In this document: one piece after another, positions 25,974 to 35,463 of the stretch | Numbering within the stretch: the stretch's first letter is position 1 | Layout of the letters: every line of letters starts with the position of its first letter | From: an uncultured Desulfotomaculum sp. | GTDB taxonomy: Bacteria > Bacillota > Desulfotomaculia > Desulfotomaculales > Desulfotomaculaceae | Length of the DNA stretch: 36,010 nt | Direction: 5' to 3' | Assembly (NCBI GenBank): GCA_946411205.1 | Contig: CAMKDG010000025.1 | Location: forward strand, 1-36,010 | Translations under genes and position numbers: made by a program | The notes under the pieces: generated by a model | Databases searched by the model: none | What the model was told of the DNA's origin: nothing | What the model saw: the letters and a program-made list of their open reading frames with translations, nothing else

Positions 25974-27290
25974 CTAATTCTCTGGCGGTTGCTTTAAAAA
26001 CTCCAGATCAATGCGCCGGATCGTATTTTTTTCAAGCTCGGAAATACTGAATTGAATATTTTCATAAATAACCCTTTGGCCCTGTTCTGGCATTCTGTGA
26101 GATTCCTCGATAAACCAACCGCCGAGGGTAAATACTCCTTTTGCCTCTAAGGCAAGGTCAAACTCCACATTAAAATCGGCAATGGGCATTCTGGCATCCA
26201 AAGAGTATCTGCCATCCCCTAAGTTTTCAATGGCATTTCGTTCTTCATCGTGTTCGTCCTGAATTTCCCCGACAATTTCTTCCAAAATATCCTCAATGGT
26301 TAGCAAACCGGCTGTGCCACCGTATTCGTCTTCCACAATAGCCATTTGCAAATGCTTTCTTTGCATCCTTTTTAAGATTTCATCAATGGGCGTCAGCTCA
26401 GTAACCACTATTGGTTGGCGTAAAGATTGCTTGAGAAAGCTCTCCATACTAAGCAGCGTTAAATCCTTCAGACCACTAAAGCATAAATCCTTAGTATTAA
26501 TGAAACCAATAATCCGATCCTTATCTCCATCGCATACTGGATAACGGGCATACTTTTCCTCGGTGATCGTTTGCAAATTATCCTGCCAGGGTAAATTTGT
26601 ATAGAGGCACGTCATATCCGTCCGGGGAACCATCACCTCACCAGCTACCCGGTCGGCAAAGTGCAAAGAATTTCTCGCTAACTGTAATTCTGTTTGACTA
26701 ATTTCCCCACCCTCATGACTTTGTAATAAAATCATTTTAATTTCCTCTTCTGAGTGAATCGGCTGGTGTTCAGATATTGCCTGTAAGCCCATCAGCTTAA
26801 TAACCTGTCGGGCGGAACCGTTTAACAACCAAATGGCTGGATATGCTATTTTATAAAATAGGATGAGAGACGGTGAGAGGGTGAGGGTAACCTGCTCTGC
26901 CCGCTGAATGGCTAGGGTTTTGGGGGCCAGTTCACCAACAACCACATGTAAAAAGGAGATAGTAGCAAAACCAATGACAAAGGAGATGCCCTCAGCCACT
27001 GCCGTTGGCAGCCCAAAATATTGAATAACAGGATTGATTAGATTAGCTACTGCCGGTTTGCCAATCCAGCCGAGGGCCAAAGCTGTCAGGGTAATACCCA
27101 ATTGGCAGGCAGAAAGGTAACCATCCAGATTATGAATGACCTTTTTGGCAGCTACGGCCTTTTTATTACCATCATGAATCAATTGTTCAATGCGAGAGTC
27201 CCGTACTTTGACGATGGCAAACTCCGCAGCAACAAAAAAACCGCTCGCGGCAATCAGGAGAAATACCCAAAATAGGTTTAGGAGCGTCAT
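25974..27290 (-). CDS. Hemolysin/CNNM-CorC family transporter with CBS pair
   Basis: DUF21 N-terminal TM region, 'VMVPRTDMTCLYTNLPWQDNLQTITEEKYARYPVC' CBS domain, 'EDEYGGTAGLLTIEDILEEIVGEIQDEHDEE', CorC_HlyC C-terminus. Confidence 0.95.
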   Translation of the reverse strand: MTLLNLFWVFLLIAASGFFVAAEFAIVKVRDSRIEQLIHDGNKKAVAAKKVIHNLDGYLSACQLGITLTALALGWIGKPAVANLINPVIQYFGLPTAVAEGISFVIGFATISFLHVVVGELAPKTLAIQRAEQVTLTLSPSLILFYKIAYPAIWLLNGSARQVIKLMGLQAISEHQPIHSEEEIKMILLQSHEGGEISQTELQLARNSLHFADRVAGEVMVPRTDMTCLYTNLPWQDNLQTITEEKYARYPVCDGDKDRIIGFINTKDLCFSGLKDLTLLSMESFLKQSLRQPIVVTELTPIDEILKRMQRKHLQMAIVEDEYGGTAGLLTIEDILEEIVGEIQDEHDEERNAIENLGDGRYSLDARMPIADFNVEFDLALEAKGVFTLGGWFIEESHRMPEQGQRVIYENIQFSISELEKNTIRRIDLEFLKQPPEN

Positions 27291-27444
27291 CTCAATCTCA
27301 GTCCTTTCTAAAACCAGACGACTTTTATTGTACCTCGGAGAGCTCTTTTCTATGAAAAAGGTCGAAAGTATTTCTTTAAACTTGCAAAAATGATTGGTTC
27401 AGTCCATAATTAATCTGTTTGAATTTTGCAAGGAGGTGTGCAGT

Positions 27445-28878
27445 ATGAAGCAGTATGATGTAATCGTGGTGGGGGCTGGCCCCGCCGGTATTTTCACCTG
27501 CTATGAGCTTGCTACTACAGCCCCGCAGCTCAAGGTGCTGCTAATCGATAAAGGGAAGGACATTTACAAACGTGTTTGCCCTATTTTGCAAAAGAAATTG
27601 GCGAAATGTCCACCGCCCACGGTAAAAAAAGATTTTGCAGGTTGTTTGCCAGCCTGTTCCATTACGAATGGTTTTGGCGGAGCCGGTGCCTATTCGGATG
27701 GTAAATTTAACATTACTACGGAATTTGGGGGCTGGATGACGGATTACCTGCAGCCCTCTGAAGTACTGGAACTGATCAAATATGTGGATAGTATCAACAT
27801 TAGACATGGTGCTAATTCTCCTACCACCGATCCCTTAACTCCAGCTGTCAAAGATATTGAAAGACGAGGCCTGGGGGCAGGGTTGAAACTTTTGCGAGCC
27901 CAAGTACGTCACTTAGGGACTGAACAAAACCTAGAAATCTTAAAAAATATTTTTGAGTTCCTCAAGGAACGGGTGGATATGATTTTTGGCAGTGAAGTAG
28001 CGGATTTACTGACAACTGCCAAGGGTGACCAAGATGCTGTCAAAGGTATTATCACAAACCAAGGGGAAGAGTTTTTAGCCAAGAAGATCGTTGTTGTTCC
28101 CGGTAGAGATGGTTCTGAATGGCTGTCCGGGGTACTTCGCAAACGCGGCTTAGAGATGATTAATAACCAGGTGGATGTGGGGGTTCGTGTGGAAACCCTG
28201 GATGCCATCATGGAAGAAATTAATGAACATCTGTATGAAGGGAAGTTCATTTATCGTACCTCGGTGGGTACTACAGTAAGAACCTTTTGCAGTAACCCCT
28301 CTGGCTACGTGGTGATTGAAAACCACAGCGGGGTGATGCTGGCGAACGGTCATGCTTATAAAGATAAAAGCCTAGGCAGTAATAACACCAATTTTGCTCT
28401 GCTGGTATCGCACAACTTTTCGTATCCCTTTAATAAACCCATTGAATATGCCAAGTCCATTTCCAGGCTGGCCAACGATTTGTCCAATGGCAGTGTGTTG
28501 GTCCAAAGATATGGTGATTTGAAAAAGGGTTGGCGGTCTACCCACAAGCGTCTGCGGGTAGGTTTTGTGGAACCTACTCTGAAAGAAGCGGAACCGGGCG
28601 ATCTCAGTCTGGTGTTGCCCTATAACACAATGAAGAGTATTATGGAAATGATTGAGGCCTTAGATAGAGTAACACCGGGCATTGCCTCAGAGCATACCCT
28701 GCTATATGGGGTGGAGGCGAAGTTTTACTCAGCCCGGCCCAAGCTAAGTGATAAATTCGAGACGGAAATATTCGGCTTATACACCGGTGGTGATGGTGCC
28801 GGGATCACCCGAGGATTGGCCCAAGCTGGAGCCTGTGGCGTAGCGATTGCCAGGGATATCATAGAAAAAGTGAAGTAG
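27445..28878 (+). CDS. FAD-dependent oxidoreductase/dehydrogenase (COG2509-like)
   Basis: 'YDVIVVGAGPAGIFTCYELA'; 'GLYTGGDGAGITRGLAQAGACGVAIARDI'. ATG at 27445 with AAGGAGGTG upstream. Confidence 0.9.
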   Translation: MKQYDVIVVGAGPAGIFTCYELATTAPQLKVLLIDKGKDIYKRVCPILQKKLAKCPPPTVKKDFAGCLPACSITNGFGGAGAYSDGKFNITTEFGGWMTDYLQPSEVLELIKYVDSINIRHGANSPTTDPLTPAVKDIERRGLGAGLKLLRAQVRHLGTEQNLEILKNIFEFLKERVDMIFGSEVADLLTTAKGDQDAVKGIITNQGEEFLAKKIVVVPGRDGSEWLSGVLRKRGLEMINNQVDVGVRVETLDAIMEEINEHLYEGKFIYRTSVGTTVRTFCSNPSGYVVIENHSGVMLANGHAYKDKSLGSNNTNFALLVSHNFSYPFNKPIEYAKSISRLANDLSNGSVLVQRYGDLKKGWRSTHKRLRVGFVEPTLKEAEPGDLSLVLPYNTMKSIMEMIEALDRVTPGIASEHTLLYGVEAKFYSARPKLSDKFETEIFGLYTGGDGAGITRGLAQAGACGVAIARDIIEKVK

Positions 28879-28885
28879 GATACCC

Positions 28886-28924
28886 AAAAAACCACCCCTT
28901 GTTTTTACAGGAGGTGGTTTTTTA
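28886..28924 (+). terminator. Rho-independent terminator
   Basis: AAAAAACCACC...GGTGGTTTTTT. Confidence 0.85.
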
Positions 28925-29046
28925 TAAAGATATCTGCCGTTGGGTACTTCTCATGTCGTTACTAGTATAAAATATAAAAATAACCTTGATAAAATAGTAG
29001 ATTGTGAATATAATTGCCGGGACAATGACATGTAGAAAGGAATATT

Positions 29047-29472
29047 ATGCATTTTAATATTGAAAATTCATTAGGTTTTCTGATGAACCGAACCAACAAA
29101 AAAATGAAAAATGAATTTCTGCAGAATCTAAAGCCCTACGATGTTACCCCAGAACAATGGGCCTTGCTAAACCGTCTTTGGGAGCAGGAAGGGATTTCTT
29201 CGAAGGAGCTGGCTGAATTGACCTGTAAAGATCAGCCTAACATTGCTCGCATTTTAGATAAATTAGAAAAGAAAGAGTTAATCCTGCGACGTCCGAATCC
29301 CAGTGACAACCGCTCTTTCCTGCTTTATTTGACCGAGCGGGGCAGGCAACTGGAAGAAGAATTAATCCCTAAGGCTCTTTCTACTTTGGAAAAAGCCTTA
29401 GAGGGTATCGAAAAAGAGCAGGTGGAGAAATTAAAGCTAGTACTCAATCGGATTTATGCCAATTTGGAGTAA
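29047..29472 (+). CDS. MarR-family transcriptional regulator
   Basis: 'TPEQWALLNRLWEQEGISSKELAELTCKDQPNIARILDKLEKKELILRRPNPSDNRSFLLYLTERG'. Confidence 0.95.
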   Translation: MHFNIENSLGFLMNRTNKKMKNEFLQNLKPYDVTPEQWALLNRLWEQEGISSKELAELTCKDQPNIARILDKLEKKELILRRPNPSDNRSFLLYLTERGRQLEEELIPKALSTLEKALEGIEKEQVEKLKLVLNRIYANLE

Positions 29473-29499
29473 CTTTTAAAGGCGAAGGAGATTCTTTTT

Positions 29500-30285
29500 T
29501 TAAAATTTACCTAAGAATTGGGCAATTAGGATGACTGTACCCAGAATCCAAACATAAATTGAGAATATTTTTAGGGAACCTTTTTGCAAAATCCTCAGCA
29601 TCCATTTAACCGCCACATACCCTGAGATAGCAGCGGCTATGGTTCCCACCAGTAGTGGAATAAAGCCAATGGATTCTGCCTGACCGCCAGCCAGCTTAGC
29701 AGTTTGCAAGACTACTGCTCCTAAGATCGCCGGCAGGGAAACGAGGAAAGAGAAACGGGCTGCGGCCTGTTTATTGATGCCTCGAAATAAAGCACCCGCT
29801 ATGGTCAGACCGGAGCGAGAAATGGCAGGCAAAATGGCGGCCCCTTGTAAGGTACCTACTATTAGGGCATCCTTAAAGGATATTTGATCCATATGCTTGG
29901 TGCCCTTTTGTTTCATATTGTCAGCCACCCAGAGAATAATCCCGGTTACCAGAAATTCCCAGCCCACTGTGACACCGGTTTTGGAAATCTCTTCAAAGAA
30001 ATCCTCAAAGGTCAAACCAATAATGGCAGTGGGAATGGTAGCGGCTACCACCAGTAAGGATAGTTTACTAAAGGGTCGCCTAATCATATAAACAACATCC
30101 TGCCAAAAAACTACCACCACTGCCAGCAGGGTTCCCAGGTGTAGCATGGTATCCAGAAATAACCCGGCTTCAGAAAGGCCCATTAGTTTTCTACCTAACA
30201 GCAAATGTCCGGTACTGCTAATGGGGAGAAACTCAGTAAATCCCTGGACAATACCCAAAATTAACGATTTTACGATATCTTCCAT
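29500..30285 (-). CDS. uppP: Undecaprenyl-diphosphatase
   Basis: 'GIVQGFTEFLPISSTGHLLL', 'LQGAAILPAISRSGLTIAGALFRG'. Confidence 0.96.
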   Translation of the reverse strand: MEDIVKSLILGIVQGFTEFLPISSTGHLLLGRKLMGLSEAGLFLDTMLHLGTLLAVVVVFWQDVVYMIRRPFSKLSLLVVAATIPTAIIGLTFEDFFEEISKTGVTVGWEFLVTGIILWVADNMKQKGTKHMDQISFKDALIVGTLQGAAILPAISRSGLTIAGALFRGINKQAAARFSFLVSLPAILGAVVLQTAKLAGGQAESIGFIPLLVGTIAAAISGYVAVKWMLRILQKGSLKIFSIYVWILGTVILIAQFLGKF

Positions 30286-30449
30286 AAGTCACCTCGGTTT
30301 CATATATATCCAGACAACAAGCTTATTATAACAAACCAAAATATTTTGTGTATAGCAAAACTACGGAATTTTATGGATAGTGAATGGTAAAAATTGCTTA
30401 TTTTGTGATAAAATATAGAAAAGAATAGTAGCCAAGGGGAGGTAGACGT

Positions 30450-30716
30450 TTGGAAGGCTTACGGGGAGTACCCAACATTGGTAAAATTCTTGAAGAAAAA
30501 CTCATTGAGGTGGGTATTGATAGCTCGCAGGAATTGAAAAGAGTAGGCAGTCGAGAGGCGTTTCGCCGGATGAATTTACAAGGCCGCGATGGTTGTATTA
30601 ATAAGTTATATGCTCTGGAAGGAGCAGTACAGGGTGTCCGATGGCATTATTTATCAGAGGAAGTTAAAAAAAGCTTACAAGAATTTTTAGCTACGATAAA
30701 AAATAAACATAGTTAA
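30450..30716 (+). CDS. Stand-alone TfoX C-terminal-domain protein
   Basis: 'LRGVPNIGKILEEKLIEVGIDSSQELKRVGSREAFRRM...YALEGAVQGVRWHYL'; TTG start with GGGGAGGT. Confidence 0.88.
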   Translation: MEGLRGVPNIGKILEEKLIEVGIDSSQELKRVGSREAFRRMNLQGRDGCINKLYALEGAVQGVRWHYLSEEVKKSLQEFLATIKNKHS

Positions 30717-30739
30717 AGAGAATTTAAAATAGGTTTTAG

Positions 30740-30783
30740 GATTTAAAGAGCGTTGCCAGCTTGTGGGCAAGGCTCTTTAAATC
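30740..30783. terminator. Long bidirectional terminator-like hairpin
   Basis: GATTTAAAGAGC...GCTCTTTAAATC 12-bp arms with inner TTGCC/GGCAA. Confidence 0.8.
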
Positions 30784-31464
30784 TTAAAATATCAGATAAA
30801 AAAACAAGAGAAGAACGGGCTGATGAATGAGGTAAATCAGTAAAGAATGCTTACCAAGGGTAGACAATAGGCCGTATCTAGGTCTAAAATAAAACAGACT
30901 TTTCTTATCGTGGTAGAGAATTTTTCCCCAGGCCACCCCGTAGAGGAATAAACCAAACCAGGGAATTAATGGATAATAATCCGCGGAAACGAAATTTTCT
31001 GCTGGCAGGCCCAGAGGGGCTAACCAATTGCTACTTAGGGTGATATTATCCAAGGCAATACCAGCCAGGATAATGACAGTACCCTCAAAAAGAAGCAATA
31101 CGGGCTTCTGTTGCTTAAACAAGGGATAAAGGAGAATACTGGCCCCAAGAAAATGAAGTATGCCAAAGATGATATTTGACTCTGGGACAGTGATAGCAGT
31201 AGCCAGGGTAATAAGCATACCCCAAAGAAGTAGCTTGATGCCCCGCTTGATATTACTTCTACTTAAGGAACTGCTAATGCCGGCAATAATAATAAATAAA
31301 GTTGCGGCAGCCTTACCGATATAATAAACAAGGCCCTGGTCGTACTGAATCGGTACCTGATAAAATGCATTTAGATCATAAATAAAGTGAAATATCACCA
31401 TTAGCAATATGGCTGCACCACGTAAAAAATCAAGTTCCCATATACGAACTCTGGAAGATTTCAT
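30784..31464 (-). CDS. DUF1624/heparan-alpha-glucosaminide N-acetyltransferase-like membrane protein
   Basis: 'RIWELDFLRGAAILLMVIFHFIYDLNAFY', 'LGKHSLLIYLIHQPVLL'. Start at MKSSRVR preferred. Confidence 0.85.
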   Translation of the reverse strand: MKSSRVRIWELDFLRGAAILLMVIFHFIYDLNAFYQVPIQYDQGLVYYIGKAAATLFIIIAGISSSLSRSNIKRGIKLLLWGMLITLATAITVPESNIIFGILHFLGASILLYPLFKQQKPVLLLFEGTVIILAGIALDNITLSSNWLAPLGLPAENFVSADYYPLIPWFGLFLYGVAWGKILYHDKKSLFYFRPRYGLLSTLGKHSLLIYLIHQPVLLLFFYLIF

Positions 31465-31640
31465 TGGACAGATCCTTTTAAACAGAGTAAAAGTTACAGT
31501 AAACAACTTGCTGCTATTGGTTTATTTTACCTCACACCCGTTATTAGAGCAAATGGCAGAATGAACACATCCCCGGAATGGGAAGGCGAGTTTAAGGGAA
31601 TTTCTAAGACAATAGTTCAGATAAACATAAGGAGCGGATA

Positions 31641-32819
31641 GTGGTTACTACGACAGATATTGTGGTTTTAGGAGCAGGCTACGGCGGTATTCGAGCTGCC
31701 CAGCAGTTGAGCAAGTACTTAAGGGGTCACAAAGACATTCGCATCGTGTTAATTAACCGACAATCCTATCATACACTGATGACGCAACTGTATGAACCAG
31801 CTGTAGGTACTAAACAATGCCAAGATATTATAGTGCCTCTGCAAGACTTTTTGCCCGAAGATAAGGTGTCCTTTATAGAGGGTACTGTGACAGCAATTGA
31901 TACAGCCAAACGGCAGATTTTTTTAGAGGGAGAAGCTGCCCCAATTTCCTTTGCTTATCTGGTAGTTGCTTTAGGCAGCAGGACGGAGTACTTTGGTATC
32001 GAAGGCTTACAGGAATATAGTCGCAGTTTGAACGACATTCAGAGTGCTAAGGGGATTTTTAAACGAGTACAAAATATCCTATCAGATAGGACCTCTACAC
32101 CAACCTTTGTGGTTGGTGGTGGTGGACTTACCGGTGTGGAGTTTGCTGGTGAACTGGCGGATTATTTGAAAAGGGTGTGGGGTGAGCAAGGGGCAAAAAG
32201 CAAAGTGGTTCTTATTGAGTCAGCGAACCAACTGCTCCCTGGAATGTCCGAAGGAACTTGCCGGTATGCCCAAAGAACCCTGGAGAAATTGGGAGTAGAG
32301 GTGCTAACCGGCGTGTTGGTGAAAAAAGTAACCGATGATGTGGTGTATTTGTCTTCGGGTAAAATCATTCCTTACTCCCTGTTAATGTGGGCCGGTGGTA
32401 TTAGTGGTAATTCTGTATTAAAAGATGCGGGACTACAAACAGACCAACGGGGTAGGCTTCTGGTAAATCAATTCCTTCAATGTGTGGGGGAGACTCGTAT
32501 CTATGGGGTAGGTGACAGTGCGCTGGTAAAGGACCCTGCTACGGATCGCCCGATATTACCGACCGCTCAGGCAGCACTGCAGCACGGGGCAGCAGCAGCT
32601 TACAATATTTACGCCGAGATTACCGGATTACCCCCCAAAATTTACCGGCCTAGCTTTATCCTTTTGTGCATTACCATTGGTAAGAAGCAGGGGTTAGGTG
32701 AAAGTGAAATCTTTAAAATCAAGGGGGCACCAGCAGCCTGCTTAAAGAAGCTGATACCCCATAAATATTTTTATTCGCTGGGGGGATTTAAACTCTTGAG
32801 GAAACGTCTAGTAAAATAG
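31641..32819 (+). CDS. Type II NADH dehydrogenase-like FAD/NAD(P) oxidoreductase
   Basis: 'DIVVLGAGYGGIRAAQQL', 'FVVGGGGLTGVEFAGELADYL', 'RIYGVGDSALVKD'. GTG start. Confidence 0.92.
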   Translation: MVTTTDIVVLGAGYGGIRAAQQLSKYLRGHKDIRIVLINRQSYHTLMTQLYEPAVGTKQCQDIIVPLQDFLPEDKVSFIEGTVTAIDTAKRQIFLEGEAAPISFAYLVVALGSRTEYFGIEGLQEYSRSLNDIQSAKGIFKRVQNILSDRTSTPTFVVGGGGLTGVEFAGELADYLKRVWGEQGAKSKVVLIESANQLLPGMSEGTCRYAQRTLEKLGVEVLTGVLVKKVTDDVVYLSSGKIIPYSLLMWAGGISGNSVLKDAGLQTDQRGRLLVNQFLQCVGETRIYGVGDSALVKDPATDRPILPTAQAALQHGAAAAYNIYAEITGLPPKIYRPSFILLCITIGKKQGLGESEIFKIKGAPAACLKKLIPHKYFYSLGGFKLLRKRLVK

Positions 32820-32821
32820 CC

Positions 32822-32861
32822 ATTGGCCGTTGGCTTTTGGCTTTTTAGGCCAATGGCAACT
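32822..32861. terminator. Bidirectional terminator between convergent genes
   Basis: GCCATTGGCC...GGCCAATGGC perfect 10-bp arms. Confidence 0.7.
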
Positions 32862-32866
32862 ATAGA

Positions 32867-33469
32867 TCAGTCCTCAGGGTTGATATAGGTGTTACCGTCT
32901 AGAGGGAGCAATAACTGCAGTCCAGGTGTACACCCGACCAGCCCTACCAAATAGGCTGTGAAGAACTTTCCTGCGGTTAGATTTTGATTGGGCACTGTAA
33001 GCATCACTTCATCGGAGCTGGCTAGCTTTAACTGCAGTGTATAGGTGCCAGGGTCTATGGCCAGGTAGTCTGTCACCTCCCGATAACCTACGTTATTAAA
33101 CAAGCGATAGTTGTTAAGGATGACATCTACATTGGCGGTGAAGGGGGACAAATGGGCAAAACGTAACTTTAATTGGCCGGGGGGGATAGTTTCTTTAGGG
33201 TCTGGGATTAACTGCAGTGCCAGATCCTGCAATCTGCCTACCAGAGCTAAGGTGGCGATGGTTTGAGGAGGGATGGTAATGTTAGCGGTGGTAATGGGGT
33301 TTGTTCTGTTGCCTGCCGGATAGACCCTAACGTTATAGGTTCCCGGTGCCAGCTCGAGGTAGTCTGTAAAATTTCGGTATGAGAGGTTTTGGGCCAAGAT
33401 AATATCATTGGCCAGCACATCCACAGCAGGTGCATCCGGAGATGCATTGAGGATGCGAATATTGGACAT
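32867..33469 (-). CDS. DUF4397-domain protein
   Basis: 'IRILNASPDAPAVDVLANDIILAQNLSYRNFTDYLELAPGTYNVRVYPAG' and second copy 'VRFAHLSP'-type repeat 'LRFAHLSPFTANVDVILNNYRLFNNVGYREVTDYLAIDPGTYTLQL'. Confidence 0.92.
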   Translation of the reverse strand: MSNIRILNASPDAPAVDVLANDIILAQNLSYRNFTDYLELAPGTYNVRVYPAGNRTNPITTANITIPPQTIATLALVGRLQDLALQLIPDPKETIPPGQLKLRFAHLSPFTANVDVILNNYRLFNNVGYREVTDYLAIDPGTYTLQLKLASSDEVMLTVPNQNLTAGKFFTAYLVGLVGCTPGLQLLLPLDGNTYINPED

Positions 33470-33599
33470 AGTATCACACCTTTCCCTATGCTAAGAAATA
33501 CTAATGTGTTCCTTTTATAGCATATGATTGATAGGGATTTAGTGATTCACCGAATCAGTCTTTATCGTATCGGAAAGTATACAGCTTTCCTTGGACAAA

Positions 33600-33641
33600 T
33601 AAAAAGCCGCAGGCTTATTGAAAACAGCCTGCAGCTTTTAT
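33600..33641. terminator. Bidirectional terminator-like hairpin
   Basis: AAAAAGCCGCAGGCT...AGCCTGCAGCTTTTATT. Confidence 0.7.
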
Positions 33642-33689
33642 TCCCGGAGAGGGTGTTTATCCATTATGACTAAGGCCTAAGATGAGAAA

Positions 33690-34163
33690 CTAAAGGCGGA
33701 TAACGGCTTTGTTGTTTCTGATGGCGAAAACAAAGATAGCATACATAAAGGGTAAGAGAAAGGCAACAATTGTCATGACAACAGCATGGGGAGTATATTG
33801 TTTAAACAGGGTATAGGTTACAATAATATAAAAGATGAGGTAAAGTACACCTACTATGGTAGTAAGAATCGGGATTGGGGTCAAAATGCTATAAATAACG
33901 GGTGCAAGCAACAATATCCATTCTAGGTGTGGCACAGCCCAACTACCAATCTTTACCTCCTTGACGACTTTTCCCAGTATATAATACTGTACAATGGGAA
34001 TGAAGGCTAGCCAACTGTTCTCTACATTGGCCCGTTGGGCCAATTTGTAAAGTCCGTAACTGAACAACAAGTAGAGGCCGCCCAGGGCGAAAAAGGTAAT
34101 CACTAAGGTAATACCACTAATCGCCAAAAGCATCCCCAGGATTCCAACTGCGGACATGGACAT
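33690..34163 (-). CDS. Small multi-pass membrane protein (DUF5684-like)
   Basis: 'YGLYKLAQRANVENSWLAFIPIVQYYILGKVV' plus several TM segments. Confidence 0.7.
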   Translation of the reverse strand: MSMSAVGILGMLLAISGITLVITFFALGGLYLLFSYGLYKLAQRANVENSWLAFIPIVQYYILGKVVKEVKIGSWAVPHLEWILLLAPVIYSILTPIPILTTIVGVLYLIFYIIVTYTLFKQYTPHAVVMTIVAFLLPFMYAIFVFAIRNNKAVIRL

Positions 34164-34295
34164 CTTCCTTTCGACATAAAAATTCCTTGCTCCGGGATAA
34201 ACCCATAGGCCTTTATTTCCAGAATATGTTTATAGGGGTCATCTTGACCCTGTAAATAGAACAAAATAAAATCAAATCAAAGGTTAAAGAAGCGG

Positions 34296-35222
34296 GTGAA
34301 TATTGTGAATTATTTTTATTTAGGAGTATTGCTGGTATTTCTTTCTGCAGCTGGGTTTGGCTTAATTCCCATTTTTGCTTTGTATGCCTACGGGGGAGGA
34401 GCTTCGGTAACCACTCTGTTATTCGGTCGGTTTGCCTTGGCAGCAATTTTCTTCTTAAGTTACCTGCTTTATAAAGAAAGAAAAATTTCCGTTCGGCTAT
34501 CCCAATTGAAGTATCTCTTTCTAATGGGTGGGGTTATCTATACTTTGCAATCGTATCTTTATTTTTCATCAGTTAAATATATTCCAGCCTCACTGGCGGT
34601 GTTGGTGTTTTACATTTACCCGGTCTTTGTAGCGTTACTCTCTTCTTGGCTAGATAAAGAGGAGTTACATAAAAAGATTATCTTTTCGATTGTTTTATCA
34701 CTGGTAGGTCTTACACTGGTGTTGGGTATTTCCTTTGGGGGCATCAATCTTACCGGAGTACTGCTGGCGTTTGGAGCAGGTTTGGTATATTCAGCCTATT
34801 TAGTGCTGGGAAACAGGATTGTTAAAGAAACGTCAGCGATGGTAACCAGTGCCTTTGTTTGTCTGTCTGCTGCCATTTCTTTATTCGTCATCGGGACTTC
34901 CACGGGCACTTTGGATTTTAACCTCGCCAGGGAAGCTTGGCTAGCCATCCTGGGGGTAGCCTTGTGTTGTACTGTGCTAGCCATTTTTACTCTCTTCCGT
35001 GGTATTGAATTGATCGGGTCAACTAAGGCTTCCATTTTAAGTATGATTGAACCACTGATTACCATTGGATTCTCTGCAGCGTTGTTTAACGAACGATTAT
35101 CTTTCTTGCAGATGCTAGGGGGAGCTGCAGTTTTGGCAGGGGCAGTGCTGGTAATTTCCTCCAGAGATAGGAGCGAAACAACAACTAAATCAGTCTCACA
35201 GACTAAGGGAGCAGATTGTTAG
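34296..35222 (+). CDS. EamA/DMT-family transporter
   Basis: Two EamA repeats, about 10 TM segments; 'IELIGSTKASILSMIEPLITIGFSAALFNERLSFLQMLGGAAVLAGAVLV'. Confidence 0.93.
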   Translation: MNIVNYFYLGVLLVFLSAAGFGLIPIFALYAYGGGASVTTLLFGRFALAAIFFLSYLLYKERKISVRLSQLKYLFLMGGVIYTLQSYLYFSSVKYIPASLAVLVFYIYPVFVALLSSWLDKEELHKKIIFSIVLSLVGLTLVLGISFGGINLTGVLLAFGAGLVYSAYLVLGNRIVKETSAMVTSAFVCLSAAISLFVIGTSTGTLDFNLAREAWLAILGVALCCTVLAIFTLFRGIELIGSTKASILSMIEPLITIGFSAALFNERLSFLQMLGGAAVLAGAVLVISSRDRSETTTKSVSQTKGADC

Positions 35223-35248
35223 GGAGCAGAAAAACTGCTCCTTTTTTA
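35223..35248 (+). terminator. Rho-independent terminator
   Basis: GGAGCAG-AAAAA-CTGCTCC-TTTTTT. Confidence 0.85.
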
Positions 35249-35463
35249 TACTTTCAGAAAATAAAAAATTTCTATTGACGAAAATTTAAGAAAACCTAAG
35301 GCTTTTGCCTGTGTCAAAGATTTAGGCACAAGCTATTTTTTTACTAGAGATAAACAAATTATTTTTATACTTGTATACCAATATTTACCAAAAGGTGTTA
35401 AAATCATAGGCAAATTCATACAATGTTACGTGGTGCTGATTTTTGATTTGAAGGAGGGGCAAG

